A DNA stretch of 64,000 bases from Roseibium hamelinense. Lineage in GTDB: Bacteria > Pseudomonadota > Alphaproteobacteria > Rhizobiales > Stappiaceae. Every line of letters begins with the position of its first letter. Positions within the stretch are counted from its first letter, which is position 1. The notes below the pieces were generated by a model that searched no databases, was not told the origin of the DNA, and worked only from the letters and a program-made list of their open reading frames with translations. Location of the stretch: positions 186,001-250,000 of the forward strand of contig NZ_VLLF01000008.1 in NCBI RefSeq assembly GCF_007830545.1. Reading direction: 5' to 3'. The position numbers were made by a program, and so were the translations under genes. Positions 37,365 through 46,313 of this stretch are shown in pieces.

Positions 37365-38135
37365 GTGAAGATATTGCGATTGCTGCGTTTTTTGGTTTCT
37401 TTGGGCGTCGTATTTATGATCAGTCCAGCTGCCGCGCAAGACCGATTGACCGTATTTGCGGCCGCGAGCCTTACAAATGCTTTGGAAGCAATCGGGACTG
37501 CGTTTGAAGAAGAGACCGGGATGCAGGTCTTGTTTTCTTTTGCCGGGACAAGCGCACTCGCCCGCCAGATCGAAGCCGGTGCGCCGGCCGATGTTTTTGT
37601 TTCCGCAGATGAGATCTGGATGGATTACCTCCGAGAACGCCAGGCCGTCGTTCCGGAAAGCATCAAGGCAATTGCAGGGAACGGCTTGGTTTTTGTTGGA
37701 CCCGCCGGGTCCGAGCCGCTAGATCTCGACGTCGGCGGGATTTCGGATGCGCTTGGACGCGGGCGGCTTGCAATTGCAGATACGGAAACTGTTCCTGCAG
37801 GACGCTACGGTAAAGCTGCGCTGACGTCTCTTGGGCTTTGGGCTTACGTTCAAAAGCGGCTGGCGCCCATGGAAAACGTCCGCGTCGCCCTTGCTGCAGC
37901 GACGCGTGGTGACACACCGCTTGCGCTTGTTTATGCATCGGATGCGAGTGTAGAGCCGGGGGTAGATGTTGTTGCAAAGCTTCCTGCCGAGAGCCACCAA
38001 GCCATACGGTATCCCGCAGCGCTGACGCAACATGCCGCTGAGGGCGCCGACGCTTTTTTGGCTTATCTTTCGAGCGCTGCCGCACAACGGATATTTGAAG
38101 AAAGCGGTTTTGCAATGCTACAGGACAGTCAGTAG
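37365..38135 (+). CDS. modA: Molybdate ABC transporter substrate-binding protein
   Basis: A 256-residue periplasmic binding protein. A signal peptide (KILRLLRFLVSLGVVFMISPAAAQ) leads into DRLTVFAAASLTNALEAIG, FSFAGTSALARQIEAGAPADVFVSADEIWMD and YGKAALTSLGLW, typical ModA. It captures molybdate for the ModBC importer. A GTG at 37365 is the preferred start; an in-frame TTG lies at 37341. First gene of modABC. Confidence 0.95.
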   Translation: MKILRLLRFLVSLGVVFMISPAAAQDRLTVFAAASLTNALEAIGTAFEEETGMQVLFSFAGTSALARQIEAGAPADVFVSADEIWMDYLRERQAVVPESIKAIAGNGLVFVGPAGSEPLDLDVGGISDALGRGRLAIADTETVPAGRYGKAALTSLGLWAYVQKRLAPMENVRVALAAATRGDTPLALVYASDASVEPGVDVVAKLPAESHQAIRYPAALTQHAAEGADAFLAYLSSAAAQRIFEESGFAMLQDSQ

Positions 38136-38164
38136 TTAACCGCCGGACAATATAGGCAGCGTGC

Positions 38165-38872
38165 GTGGACCAATTTCATTTGCAGCCACATGAATGGGAA
38201 GCACTTGCGCTGACATTGAGGGTTGGAGCTGCAACGCTTGCTGTTGCAATTCCGCTAGCCATCGCGGTCGCCTATATCCTTGCCCGATTCAGGTTCCCCG
38301 GACATGGGACCCTCAACGCTGTGGTACACATGCCCCTTGTCCTGCCTCCAGTCGTTACAGGGTATTTGTTACTTCTTGCCTTCGGACCCAAAGGTCCTGT
38401 TGGTGTCTTTTTGCAAAACACATTCGGGATCAGTTTTGCATTCAACTGGACCGGTGCCGCCTTGGCAGCCGGCATAATGGCCTTTCCTTTGATTGTGCGG
38501 CCGATCCGATTGGCGTTCGAGGCGGTAGACCCCAAGCTGGAGGAGGCAGCGGCATCTCTGGGAGCACGCAAGCTGGTCACGTTTGTCGTTATTTCCCTTC
38601 CTCTGGCGCTGCCGGGGATATTGAGCGGAGCTATTCTGGGTTTTGCAAAAGCTATGGGCGAGTTCGGAGCAACTATCACCTTTGTGTCTAATATACCGGG
38701 AGAAACCCGGACACTTGCTCTGGCGCTATACACGGCAACACAAACGCCGGAGGGAGATCCGATCGCCTTCAGGCTTACAATTATCGCCGCAATTGTCGCA
38801 TTTGGGGCCCTTTTTGCCTCTGAAATCATGGCCCGCCGGTTGAAGCGGCGCCTGGGAGCGTCCGATGCTTGA
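38165..38872 (+). CDS. modB: Molybdate ABC transporter permease
   Basis: A 235-residue inner-membrane permease with about five to six helices and the binding-protein-dependent transport signature (EEAAASLGARKLVTFVVISLPLALPGILSGAILGFAKAMGEFGAT). Starts at GTG 38165, 29 bp after modA, and overlaps modC by 8 bp, so the operon is translationally coupled. Confidence 0.96.
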   Translation: MDQFHLQPHEWEALALTLRVGAATLAVAIPLAIAVAYILARFRFPGHGTLNAVVHMPLVLPPVVTGYLLLLAFGPKGPVGVFLQNTFGISFAFNWTGAALAAGIMAFPLIVRPIRLAFEAVDPKLEEAAASLGARKLVTFVVISLPLALPGILSGAILGFAKAMGEFGATITFVSNIPGETRTLALALYTATQTPEGDPIAFRLTIIAAIVAFGALFASEIMARRLKRRLGASDA

Positions 38873-39971
38873 GGTTGAGGTCAAAGGCAGCGTTGGCGGG
38901 TTTCACATCGATGCTGCATTTGCATCTGAAGCGGGTGTGACCGCGCTTTTCGGGCAGTCCGGTGCCGGAAAATCGACCATCACCAACATGATTGCCGGGC
39001 TGGTCACTCCGGCCTCCGGCCGCATTGTCGTCGACGGCCAAATTCTGTTCGACAGTGCGTCTTCTCTTAACCTTCCAGCGCGAGACCGGAGGATTGGCCA
39101 CGTTTTTCAGGACGCCAGACTGTTCCCGCATTTGTCTGTTCGCAACAACCTCACGTTCGCACATTGGGCTGGGCGGCGGCATCCCAAACGGCCGCTGGCG
39201 GAAGTTGTTGAGCTTTTAGGCATCTCGCATCTCCTGGATCGGAAACCAGGCGGCTTGTCCGGCGGCGAGAAACAGCGCGTCGCGATCGGCCGGGCACTTT
39301 TGTCTGACCCGCGTTTGTTGCTGATGGACGAACCACTCGCTTCGCTGGATCAAGCCAGAAAGTCGGACATTTTGCCCTATCTCGACCGAGTGGGAGAAGA
39401 CGCCGGCATCCCAATCGTTTATGTCAGCCACGCGCTGGAAGAAGTTGCGCGTCTGTCACAAACACTTGTGATCGTCTCGCAGGGCTCGGTATTGGCATTC
39501 GGCCCGGTGGCCGACATGCTCGCCAGGACAGACTTGGGGCGTGCAACCGGCCGGCATGAGGCCAGCGCTTTGCTGAGCGGTAAAGTCGTTGCAATCGACA
39601 AACACTGGGGGCTGGCGAGCATTGATATGGGCGGTCAGATCATCCAGGTGCCGGCTCTTGACACCGCGATCGGAGAAGATATCAGGCTTCGCATTCGCGC
39701 CCGTGACGTGGCGATCGCGCTGGGCCGACCAGAGGGGTTGAGCATCCGCAATGCGCTCCATGGTACGATCAAGAGCATCACGGATGAGACTGGCCCCTAT
39801 ACCGAGATTTTGAGTGCTGTTGATGGTCAACTTCTCCGGGCCCGTCTCACTCGGGCTTCAGCCGCCGATCTGGGGCTCGTGCCCGGCAAGGCCGTCACGC
39901 TTCTGATTAAGAGCGTTGCCATTGACAGGCGCCAGCGGACGCCTGCTCCTCGCAAAAGCGCACAGGGCTGA
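38865..39971 (+). CDS. modC: Molybdate ABC transporter ATP-binding protein
   Basis: A 368-residue ATPase: Walker A FGQSGAGKSTITNMI, signature LSGGEKQRVAIGRALL, Walker B LLLMDEPLASLDQARKS, and a C-terminal molybdate-binding TOBE (Mop) region (TGPYTEILSAVDGQLLRARLTRASAADLGLVPGKAV). It powers molybdate uptake. No ModE regulator gene is in the window. Confidence 0.96.
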   Translation: MLEVEVKGSVGGFHIDAAFASEAGVTALFGQSGAGKSTITNMIAGLVTPASGRIVVDGQILFDSASSLNLPARDRRIGHVFQDARLFPHLSVRNNLTFAHWAGRRHPKRPLAEVVELLGISHLLDRKPGGLSGGEKQRVAIGRALLSDPRLLLMDEPLASLDQARKSDILPYLDRVGEDAGIPIVYVSHALEEVARLSQTLVIVSQGSVLAFGPVADMLARTDLGRATGRHEASALLSGKVVAIDKHWGLASIDMGGQIIQVPALDTAIGEDIRLRIRARDVAIALGRPEGLSIRNALHGTIKSITDETGPYTEILSAVDGQLLRARLTRASAADLGLVPGKAVTLLIKSVAIDRRQRTPAPRKSAQG

Positions 39972-40344
39972 TTTGCGAATTCGGATAGGCTGCATGAATT
40001 CCACGCAGACTGTTGTAGGCAAAGTTGTAGAATCATACCTGCTACCTATGATACATGCTTCACCCGAACGCAGAACAAAGTGACGAGGTCCTGAGTTTGC
40101 CGTCTTAAACACCGGTCTACAGCTGTAAATCCTATCTAGCGGATGGCAGGTGCCGTCCGCCTGTCTGCGTTCATCAGGATGCAAGCTGAGACCGGTTTGG
40201 CCATGTGACAGCCTTATGGCGAAATGCGGTCCCGCCGCCCGCCTGCTCTGCGTCCAAAAACTCAATTGTACCGGCCAACCCGGGCACCCGTTTCGGGCCG
40301 CCTCACTGCTCTTGGTGGACTTCCAAATGGAAGGCCAAGATGGC
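39972..40344. other. Intergenic region downstream of modC
   Basis: No gene is supported in these 373 bp. A short inverted repeat, ATCATA (40032-40037) and TATGAT (40047-40052) with a 9-bp spacer, is the only clear signal. The frame of the downstream DUF1062 gene stays open from 40150 but shows no family similarity before 40345. Confidence 0.5.
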
Positions 40345-40965
40345 ATGTCTAAAACACTCTCGATTGGCTGGACTGTTCTGGCCAAAAATGCTCCGCGTCC
40401 CCGGCTCAACTGCGGCCGGTGCGGTAAGGTTCAAAGCTTTCACTCCAGTGGCAAAATTCGCCTGAATGCAAATGGCCGCAAGCTTGATGCCTGGCTTGTT
40501 TACAAATGCACCCACTGCAACGCGACCTGGAACCGCCCGGTTATCGAAAGGATACCAATCAACACGCTTTCGAAATCGTACCTAACCGCGCTTGAAACAA
40601 GCGACGAAACAATGGTCCGTCGATTCGAATTTGAAGTTGGCGGATTGGCTTATTTCACCCATCAAATTGAGTGGGAACGCGGTCTTTTGATCCAGAGGCA
40701 CCTAGTATCGCCGATGAGCGAAGACTGGTCGTCTGCGACGATCTTAATCCGGACCCCGGTCAGACTGCATATACGGGTCGAACGGCTCATGTCGTATGCT
40801 TTGGACATTTCGCGTGCTGATTGCCGGAACTTGTTTTTGGAAGGAGGTATGAAGATCAGGCGGCCAAGCGGCCAGCAAATATGGCGCGGCCCAGTCAAAA
40901 CCGAAATGGAGATAGACGTGCAGCGATGTGTTCTTAAAACCAGCTCGTTGCTGCGGCTTTATTAG
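40345..40965 (+). CDS. DUF1062 domain protein
   Basis: A 206-residue protein with a Cys4 zinc-ribbon-like N-terminus (LNCGRCGKVQSFHSSGKIRLNANGRKLDAWLVYKCTHCNATWNRPV) and the C-terminal part of the DUF1062 family (LSYALDISRADCRNLFLEGGMKI; IDVQR). The function of the family is unknown. The ATG at 40345 gives the conserved start; another in-frame ATG is at 40327. Composition is slightly more AT-rich than modC. Confidence 0.85.
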   Translation: MSKTLSIGWTVLAKNAPRPRLNCGRCGKVQSFHSSGKIRLNANGRKLDAWLVYKCTHCNATWNRPVIERIPINTLSKSYLTALETSDETMVRRFEFEVGGLAYFTHQIEWERGLLIQRHLVSPMSEDWSSATILIRTPVRLHIRVERLMSYALDISRADCRNLFLEGGMKIRRPSGQQIWRGPVKTEMEIDVQRCVLKTSSLLRLY

Positions 40966-40987
40966 ACCGTCTTTAAGCCCAAAAGTG

Positions 40988-41025
40988 CGGCAAGGCCGGT
41001 ATCATAAATCGGATTGGCCTTGCCG
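40988..41025. terminator. Stem-loop between convergent DUF1062 and yceI genes
   Basis: Perfect 10-bp arms CGGCAAGGCC and GGCCTTGCCG separated by 18 bp lie in the 99-bp gap between the converging DUF1062 and YceI genes. The long loop and lack of a T-tract make it a moderate candidate for a bidirectional terminator. Confidence 0.4.
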
Positions 41026-41064
41026 TTCACCTTCGGAGCCGCATTCGCTTTCGGCCAATGTATA

Positions 41065-41649
41065 TTAGTTCATACGCATGGCTTCGGTTTCGATGATGAT
41101 GTCCACATTGTCTCCGACAAAACCGTTGTCGACCGCATAGGTCATGCCGAAATCGCTCCGCAACAGGGTTCCGCGAACGCTCAGGCCCAGTGTAAAGCGC
41201 CCGTGTCCGAAGGGATACTCGAACGCCTTGTTGAGTGTTACATCCAACTCAAGCGGCTGGCTTTGGCCAAGGAGGGTAAGGGTCCCGGTTACAGTGCCGG
41301 TGGTGTCTGTTGACGGAGTTCCGCCGTCGGCAGTGAACGTCATGGCCGGAAACTCTGCAACATTCAAAAAGTCAGAGTTCCGGACATGATTATCCCGGGC
41401 TTCGTTAAAGCTCTCAACGCTTGCTGTTTTGACGGTAATTTCAACGTCCGAAAGCACCTGTGTTTCAAGATCGTATACAAAACTTCCGCTTACATCTTGA
41501 AAGAAACCGAGCGTTTTCGCGTATCCTAGATGATCGACCAGAAACGCAACGCTCGTATGCGCAGGGTCGAGTTCATACTTGAACGGGGCCGCGTAAGCCG
41601 GTGCTACAAATATGCCAACCGGCAAAATACTGAGAAGGAGTTTTTTCAA
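41065..41649 (-). CDS. YceI family periplasmic protein
   Basis: A 194-residue lipocalin-like YceI protein with a signal peptide (KKLLLSILPVGIFVAPAYA) and the family core FKYELDPAHTSVAFLVDHLGYAKTLGFFQDVSGSFVYD, ARDNHVRNSDFLNVAEFPAMTFTA and FTLGLSVRGTLLRSDFGMTYAVDNGFVGDNVDIIIETEAM. YceI proteins bind polyisoprenoid-like lipids. It is transcribed leftward alone. Confidence 0.93.
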   Translation of the reverse strand: MKKLLLSILPVGIFVAPAYAAPFKYELDPAHTSVAFLVDHLGYAKTLGFFQDVSGSFVYDLETQVLSDVEITVKTASVESFNEARDNHVRNSDFLNVAEFPAMTFTADGGTPSTDTTGTVTGTLTLLGQSQPLELDVTLNKAFEYPFGHGRFTLGLSVRGTLLRSDFGMTYAVDNGFVGDNVDIIIETEAMRMN

Positions 41650-41877
41650 GGGCTTGCTCCGCTTTCAAAAATGCACCCACTCATTGTGGGGCATGGCTGT
41701 GAAATCGAAAACAGCTCTTGACGGGCCCTACTAAAAATAATTGATAAACTCCAAGTGATACACTTTTAAATAGCAGAGGCCGCTTGTCGCGCAGCAAATG
41801 CGTTTCGGGTTTTCTTATGACAGTCCGAGCCAAGCCGGTGACCTTTTGAAAACACATACGTTCTCTCGTTGGTTTCA

Positions 41878-42858
41878 ATGACCTCATCCATCCATATCAT
41901 TGGCGCTGGAGTAGCCGGGCTCTGTGTCGCCGCAGAGTTGGTCGACCGTGGCATGACGGTCGATATTTTCGATAAAAATGGTCTTCCCGGGCCTCATGGT
42001 TGTTCCTGGTGGGCTGGTGGGATGCTTGCGCCGTGGTGCGAATATGAAAATGCCGAGGAACCGGTTCTGAGGCTTGGACAGCAAGCGTTGAGTTGGTGGT
42101 CCGGTAAAACCACGCTAACCCGGAATGGAACGCTGGTTGTTGCCTCACGGCGTGATCTTCCAGAGCTACGGCGGTTTGCGCAACAAACCGCCGGGTATGT
42201 CCAGATCGATGAAGCCAAGCTGCTCGGTCTGGAACCCGATCTAACCGGGTTTACAGCGGGCCTTTTCTTTGAAAAAGAAGCACACCTCGATCCAAGGACG
42301 GCGCTTTCTGATTTGGTCCAGCTGTTGCTGCAAGCCGGTGCACGTTTTCACACGGGCGCAGCACCGGACGACTTTTCAGTGCGTGTCGACTGTCGGGGGT
42401 TTTCTGCGAAAAACCAGCTGCAGGATTTACGGGGAGTCAAAGGCGAAATGCTGATTGTGCGTGCCCCAGAGGTTCAGATCGGAAGGCCGGTTCGGCTGCT
42501 TCATCCGCGTATTCCGGTCTATGTGGTGCCCCGCGGGGATGGGGTCTACATGATCGGGGCCACGATGATTGAAAGTGAAGACAAATCCGGGGCGACTGTC
42601 CGGTCCGTTCTGGAGCTTTTGAGTTCCGCCTACGCGCTAAACCCTGGGTTCGGCGAGGCTGAACTCCTAGAAATTGGGGTCGATCTGAGGCCCGCATTTC
42701 CGGACAACCTACCGAGAATCCGTCGGAGAGGGCGCTATATTTATGCGAACGGTTTGTACCGGCATGGATATTTGCTTGCGCCGGCGCTTGCGAGCGGTGT
42801 TGCAGACTTAATTTTGAACAATGAACAGTCGGAGTTGGTCGATGAAGATTGTCCTTAA
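41878..42858 (+). CDS. thiO: Glycine oxidase ThiO
   Basis: A 326-residue FAD oxidase: Rossmann motif SIHIIGAGVAGLCVAAELVDRGMTV, CSWWAGGMLAPWCEYE and the C-terminal RRRGRYIYANGLYRHGYLLAPALASGVADLI. It oxidises glycine to the imine used for the thiazole ring of thiamine. It is the first gene of thiOSGE, overlapping thiS by 17 bp. I found no TPP riboswitch (no CTGAGA/ACCTGAT elements) in the 229 bp upstream. Confidence 0.92.
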   Translation: MTSSIHIIGAGVAGLCVAAELVDRGMTVDIFDKNGLPGPHGCSWWAGGMLAPWCEYENAEEPVLRLGQQALSWWSGKTTLTRNGTLVVASRRDLPELRRFAQQTAGYVQIDEAKLLGLEPDLTGFTAGLFFEKEAHLDPRTALSDLVQLLLQAGARFHTGAAPDDFSVRVDCRGFSAKNQLQDLRGVKGEMLIVRAPEVQIGRPVRLLHPRIPVYVVPRGDGVYMIGATMIESEDKSGATVRSVLELLSSAYALNPGFGEAELLEIGVDLRPAFPDNLPRIRRRGRYIYANGLYRHGYLLAPALASGVADLILNNEQSELVDEDCP

Positions 42859-43036
42859 CGGCGAAGTGCACGACGTGTCAGCCCGGACCCTAGACGCAGT
42901 CCTGGTGGAAATCGGTTTTGACGGGCTGCTTGCAACGGCTGTGAACGGTGATTTTGTACCTCAGCTAGAGCGTAAAACACGAGTTCTAAAGGACCATGAC
43001 CGGGTCGAGGTTCTCGCACCCATGCAAGGAGGCTGA
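42842..43036 (+). CDS. thiS: Sulfur carrier protein ThiS
   Basis: A 64-residue ubiquitin-like protein ([27 protein letters not shown] ... [13 protein letters not shown] [10 protein letters not shown]) ending in the diagnostic Gly-Gly. The C-terminal thiocarboxylate is the sulfur donor for the thiazole. Start ATG 42842 lies inside thiO. Confidence 0.95.
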   Translation: MKIVLNGEVHDVSARTLDAVLVEIGFDGLLATAVNGDFVPQLERKTRVLKDHDRVEVLAPMQGG

Positions 43037-43037
43037 T

Positions 43038-43805
43038 GTGAAGTCCTTTTATGGCGTTTCCCTTGCAAATCCTCTCATGTTGGGCACAGCGCAGTATCCA
43101 AGTCCCGCAGTGCTGGCGGAGGCTTTTAAGGCTTCCGGTGCCAGCGTTGCAACCGTGTCCCTGAGAAGGGAAGGGCGGCAGGGTCAGGGCCAGTCCTTTT
43201 GGAGCTTGATTAAAAAGTTGAATATCTGGGTTCTGCCTAACACGGCCGGCTGTCACACGGTGCGCGAGGCTGTTACGACGGCGCAAATGGCTCGTGAGGT
43301 GTTCGGTACCGACTGGATCAAACTAGAACTCATTGGGCATACGGATAGCCTTCAGCCGGATGTGTTTCAGCTTGTCGAAGCGGCAAAGTTGCTGTGCAGC
43401 GAGGGATTTAAGGTGTTTCCGTATACGACGGAGGACCTTGTGGTCGGGGAGCGGTTGTTACAGGCCGGATGCGAAGTCTTGATGCCTTGGGGTGCGCCCA
43501 TTGGCTCTGCTCGCGGCCTCAGCAATGAATATGGTTTGCGGGCGATGCGCGCTGAGTTTCCCGATGTTCCTCTGGTCATTGACGCTGGTATCGGGCGTCC
43601 GTCCCATGTCAGCCAGGCAATGGAGCTGGGATATGATGCGGTCCTCATGAATACCGCAGTCGCACGCGCGGGCAATCCTGTCGCGATGGCAAGGGCGATG
43701 GCGCTTGCCGCTAAAGCGGGCCGGTTGAGTTATGAGAGCGGCGCGATGGAACCCAGAGATATGGCAGAGGCCTCGACACCGGTAATTGGAAAGGCGTTTC
43801 TTTGA
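43038..43805 (+). CDS. thiG: Thiazole synthase ThiG
   Basis: A 255-residue TIM-barrel enzyme: [36 protein letters not shown] (Lys that forms the imine with DXP), [16 protein letters not shown] and [28 protein letters not shown]. It condenses DXP, dehydroglycine and ThiS sulfur. Starts at GTG 43038 after AAGGAGG and its stop overlaps the thiE ATG. Confidence 0.96.
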   Translation: MKSFYGVSLANPLMLGTAQYPSPAVLAEAFKASGASVATVSLRREGRQGQGQSFWSLIKKLNIWVLPNTAGCHTVREAVTTAQMAREVFGTDWIKLELIGHTDSLQPDVFQLVEAAKLLCSEGFKVFPYTTEDLVVGERLLQAGCEVLMPWGAPIGSARGLSNEYGLRAMRAEFPDVPLVIDAGIGRPSHVSQAMELGYDAVLMNTAVARAGNPVAMARAMALAAKAGRLSYESGAMEPRDMAEASTPVIGKAFL

Positions 43806-44422
43806 TGAAACTACCCAATTTTTACCCGATTTTTGACCAGAGTGAATGGCTGCACAGGACTCTGCCACTCGGGGTCAAACTGGTTCAACTTCGCATCAAG
43901 GAGCGTGACGCAGCAACGCTCGCCGGGGAAATCGCGGCATCAAGGGATCTTTGCGCGGACCACAGAGCCCTCTTGGTGGTAAATGATCACTGGCAGATTT
44001 CGATCGAACTCGGTTGTAGCTTTGTGCATTTGGGTCAGGAAGACCTGGATAGCGCGGATGTGGCCGCTATCCGCCGGGCTGGCATACGGCTAGGCGTTTC
44101 AACACACGACGAAAATGAACTTGAACGGGCGCTATCTCTTGATCCGGACTATGTCGCTCTCGGGCCGATCTTCCCAACGATCTTGAAGAAAATGAAATGG
44201 CAAGAGCAGGGTTTGCCACGGGTGCGAGAGTGGAAAAAACGAATTGGAAAACGGCCACTGGTTGCAATTGGCGGTATCAGCGTTGAAAGAGCCCCGGATG
44301 TCCTGGCTGCTGGTGCGGATGTCATTGCAGCAGTGACCGACATCACGTTGAATGCAGACCCTGAAGCGCGTGTTGCGCAATGGCTGGCGACCACTGGCGA
44401 GACCGCAAAAGCCGACGTCTAG
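43805..44422 (+). CDS. thiE: Thiamine phosphate synthase
   Basis: A 205-residue TIM-barrel enzyme: FYPIFDQSEWLHRTLPLGVKLVQLRIKE, LLVVNDHWQISIELGCSFVHLGQEDLD, RLGVSTHDENELERALSLDPDYVALGPIFPT and VAIGGISVERAPDVLAAGADVIAAVTDI. It joins the thiazole and pyrimidine halves. Last gene of the operon; it converges with the ATP-grasp ligase gene, with the stops 2 bp apart. thiC and thiD are absent from the window. Confidence 0.95.
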   Translation: MKLPNFYPIFDQSEWLHRTLPLGVKLVQLRIKERDAATLAGEIAASRDLCADHRALLVVNDHWQISIELGCSFVHLGQEDLDSADVAAIRRAGIRLGVSTHDENELERALSLDPDYVALGPIFPTILKKMKWQEQGLPRVREWKKRIGKRPLVAIGGISVERAPDVLAAGADVIAAVTDITLNADPEARVAQWLATTGETAKADV

Positions 44423-44424
44423 TC

Positions 44425-45939
44425 TCACCGGGCAGCCGTCTTCTTGAAAGAGCGGCTTGTACTGCGTGGGCCACCCGAACCGGTGGTTCGCAGGGCATTC
44501 TGACACGCAGCGAGAAGTGCTGCGCTATGTTCATGCGTTCTAGCAACGGCTGTTACACCAATTTTACCAGTTGCTCTAACACCTGCAAGGTGGTGGGGTA
44601 TCATCCCCGTGTTGGTTGTTGCATCAAACAGTAGACCGCTATGTTGGAGCATGCGAATAACTTCTTTGGGCCCTCTTGCAAATTGACTTGCAACCGCCAC
44701 ATGCTCTCTTGCCTCATAAACCGACTTCATGCCATGCCGGATAAGTTCACCTCTCCGTGGATCCAAGCGGCTATCCGTCAGGAACTTTGTCCATAAAAAT
44801 GGATGGAAGGTTGCCGTTTTCCGAGCATTGATCTCAATGGCATAAAGTTCCGGCTGTTCCTCGGTGTTTATTGATACATCCACGACAAAGTCCACCGAAA
44901 CCGGGCCACGCCAACCCCGTCTTGCACATTCCCGGGCAACTAGGAGCGACTGCGCAGCCACATTGTGCCGATAGCGGATATCAGCGGGAAATCTGCATCC
45001 TGTGTAGGCGCATCCGTCGACGATTTGGTCGTGGGTTGCAAGCAACTCAACATGCCCGTTAGCTGAGATCAGCAGTGTTCCGCTCGGCGATCGCAGGTTT
45101 CGACCGGAAACCTCACATTCAACGAGTGCTCCGCTCCCCCGCATTGCAGACTCAAATTCACAAAGTGAAACCGTCTTCGTATCAAAATGCAGCGCCTGTC
45201 TTAATGCTGTCTCCGATCGATAGATGCCATCGGATGCTAGCCGCGCTATACCCGTTCCGCCTTCCTCACGGTTGAGCTTGATCATTAAATTCCGAAAACC
45301 GCGGGCTTTCAGATCGGGGTAGCGGTCATGGTATAATCGGAAGAGATCTTGAATTGTGGAGATACATCCAAAATCGTCGGGCGTTTGGACCTTCGCTGCT
45401 TTGAAGATCGCCTTTGCGGTTGCTTTTGAGTCCGAGCCAGCGACTGTCTTTGGCTGTCCGGTGTGGCGGCATTCGAGAAGGTTTGCCAAATGATTTTCTG
45501 CGGTCCCTGCTGCCCAAAAGTCCAATAAAGCGCGACCTCGGGATACGACGGATCTCAATTGCGAAAAAGCCGCGGGACTTGCCAAGATTGCTTCCGCAAG
45601 TGGTTGCCCGCCTGTCGTTGGCACGCGGAGCAGCTGAAAGCGCGATGCGCTGTCAGTCGGCAATTTTCCAATCGCGATCAACCAGTGGAGTTGATGATAC
45701 AAAAGCGTTTCATCGACGCGATCGGACAAAGCGAGCACAAGCCGAAGTGAGGGATCTTTCAACACCGCTAGCATGTATGTGCTGCGTTCTTGGAAAGTTT
45801 CTACTCCTGTCACGTGTGCCTTGGTCAGCGGCGACAGGCTTATGCTAGGGATATGAATAAGAGTACTTACTTTAGGCGAGGCAAAGGAATGCCAAGTCTC
45901 TTGCGTTATGGACGGGGAAGTGCTGCTCGAATGTCGCAA
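44425..45939 (-). CDS. PGM1-like ATP-grasp peptide ligase
   Basis: A ~504-residue protein of the ATP-grasp superfamily most like the pheganomycin-type peptide ligases (PGM1). The pre-ATP-grasp part reads TLIHIPSISLSPLTKAHVTGVETFQERSTYML ... DETLLYHQLHWL. The catalytic core holds the ATP-binding Lys in NLMIKLNREEGGTG, a Glu in GALVECEVSG, the acidic pair region GPVSVDFVV, and EINARKTATFHPFLW, equivalent to the EiNlRkGGTTHPf signature. Such enzymes join carboxylates or amino acids to peptides. The start is uncertain: the frame opens at TTG 46032, but a 16-bp hairpin lies there, so TTG 45939 is preferred. It converges with thiE. No biosynthetic partner gene is recognised. Confidence 0.8.
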   Translation of the reverse strand: MRHSSSTSPSITQETWHSFASPKVSTLIHIPSISLSPLTKAHVTGVETFQERSTYMLAVLKDPSLRLVLALSDRVDETLLYHQLHWLIAIGKLPTDSASRFQLLRVPTTGGQPLAEAILASPAAFSQLRSVVSRGRALLDFWAAGTAENHLANLLECRHTGQPKTVAGSDSKATAKAIFKAAKVQTPDDFGCISTIQDLFRLYHDRYPDLKARGFRNLMIKLNREEGGTGIARLASDGIYRSETALRQALHFDTKTVSLCEFESAMRGSGALVECEVSGRNLRSPSGTLLISANGHVELLATHDQIVDGCAYTGCRFPADIRYRHNVAAQSLLVARECARRGWRGPVSVDFVVDVSINTEEQPELYAIEINARKTATFHPFLWTKFLTDSRLDPRRGELIRHGMKSVYEAREHVAVASQFARGPKEVIRMLQHSGLLFDATTNTGMIPHHLAGVRATGKIGVTAVARTHEHSAALLAACQNALRTTGSGGPRSTSRSFKKTAAR

Positions 45940-45974
45940 GTCTTTGGCACGAATGTCTACGATTGAGAAAATGA

Positions 45975-46016
45975 CGCTGTGCCCGATGCAGGTGGGTAGG
46001 TGCATCGGGCACAGCG
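45975..46016 (-). terminator. 16-bp perfect stem-loop before the ATP-grasp gene
   Basis: Arms CGCTGTGCCCGATGCA and TGCATCGGGCACAGCG (plus-strand sense) pair without mismatch around a 10-nt loop. Reading leftward it starts 23 nt after the stop of a 36-codon frame, ends 36 nt before the likely ligase start and is followed by TCATTTTCTC. It could be a terminator or attenuator between a short leader gene and the ligase, with partial readthrough. Confidence 0.6.
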
Positions 46017-46038
46017 CCGTTCCATCGCCCAAAACGGG

Positions 46039-46149
46039 CTAGGAAACCGAAACTTTTTTGCCCAAATCGGCCAAGCCTTTGGCTTTGAGGTGCAGGGAAC
46101 AGAGGAGTGACACCAGAGAAAGCAGATTGGCCGTCGGGTTATCTCGCAA
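46039..46149 (-). CDS. Candidate 36-residue peptide in front of the ATP-grasp ligase
   Basis: A TTG-initiated frame reading LRDNPTANLLSLVSLL through CSLHLKAK to GLADLGKKVSVS and then TAG. It has protein-like composition, an amphipathic leucine-rich stretch and 64% GC in third positions, although the sequence just upstream is AT-rich. It ends 23 nt before a strong hairpin and lies directly ahead of a PGM1-like ligase, which would suit a precursor peptide for a ligase-modified product. The ribosome-binding site is weak (GGA 12 nt upstream) and the start is not ATG, so it remains a hypothesis. A longer overlapping frame (45957-46250) is rich in Cys and Trp and looks non-coding. Confidence 0.4.
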   Translation of the reverse strand: MRDNPTANLLSLVSLLCSLHLKAKGLADLGKKVSVS

Positions 46150-46313
46150 TCATCATCAAAATCCAGAGTTGATTTTATGTGTACTACAATTTTTACGTTA
46201 CAACAAGAAATGTGAATACCCTGTCGGCGAGCCGTTAGGACGAAGTCCATATAAGGTATTTGGAATCAAGGTGATAGGGTTTGGACCTTCCAAGTTAAAA
46301 AGACGGAGTATGA

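Noticed and set aside
39858..40409. 183-codon frame antisense to the modC end and the following gap
   Set aside because: It overlaps the conserved C-terminal domain of ModC and the start of the DUF1062 gene; composition looks like a shadow.
41650..41877. TPP (thi-box) riboswitch upstream of thiO
   Set aside because: I looked for the conserved CTGAGA and ACCTGAT elements and found neither.
45957..46250. 97-codon frame overlapping the ligase start region
   Set aside because: Cys/Trp-rich, no protein-like character, runs through the hairpin; the 36-codon frame in the same region looks more coding.
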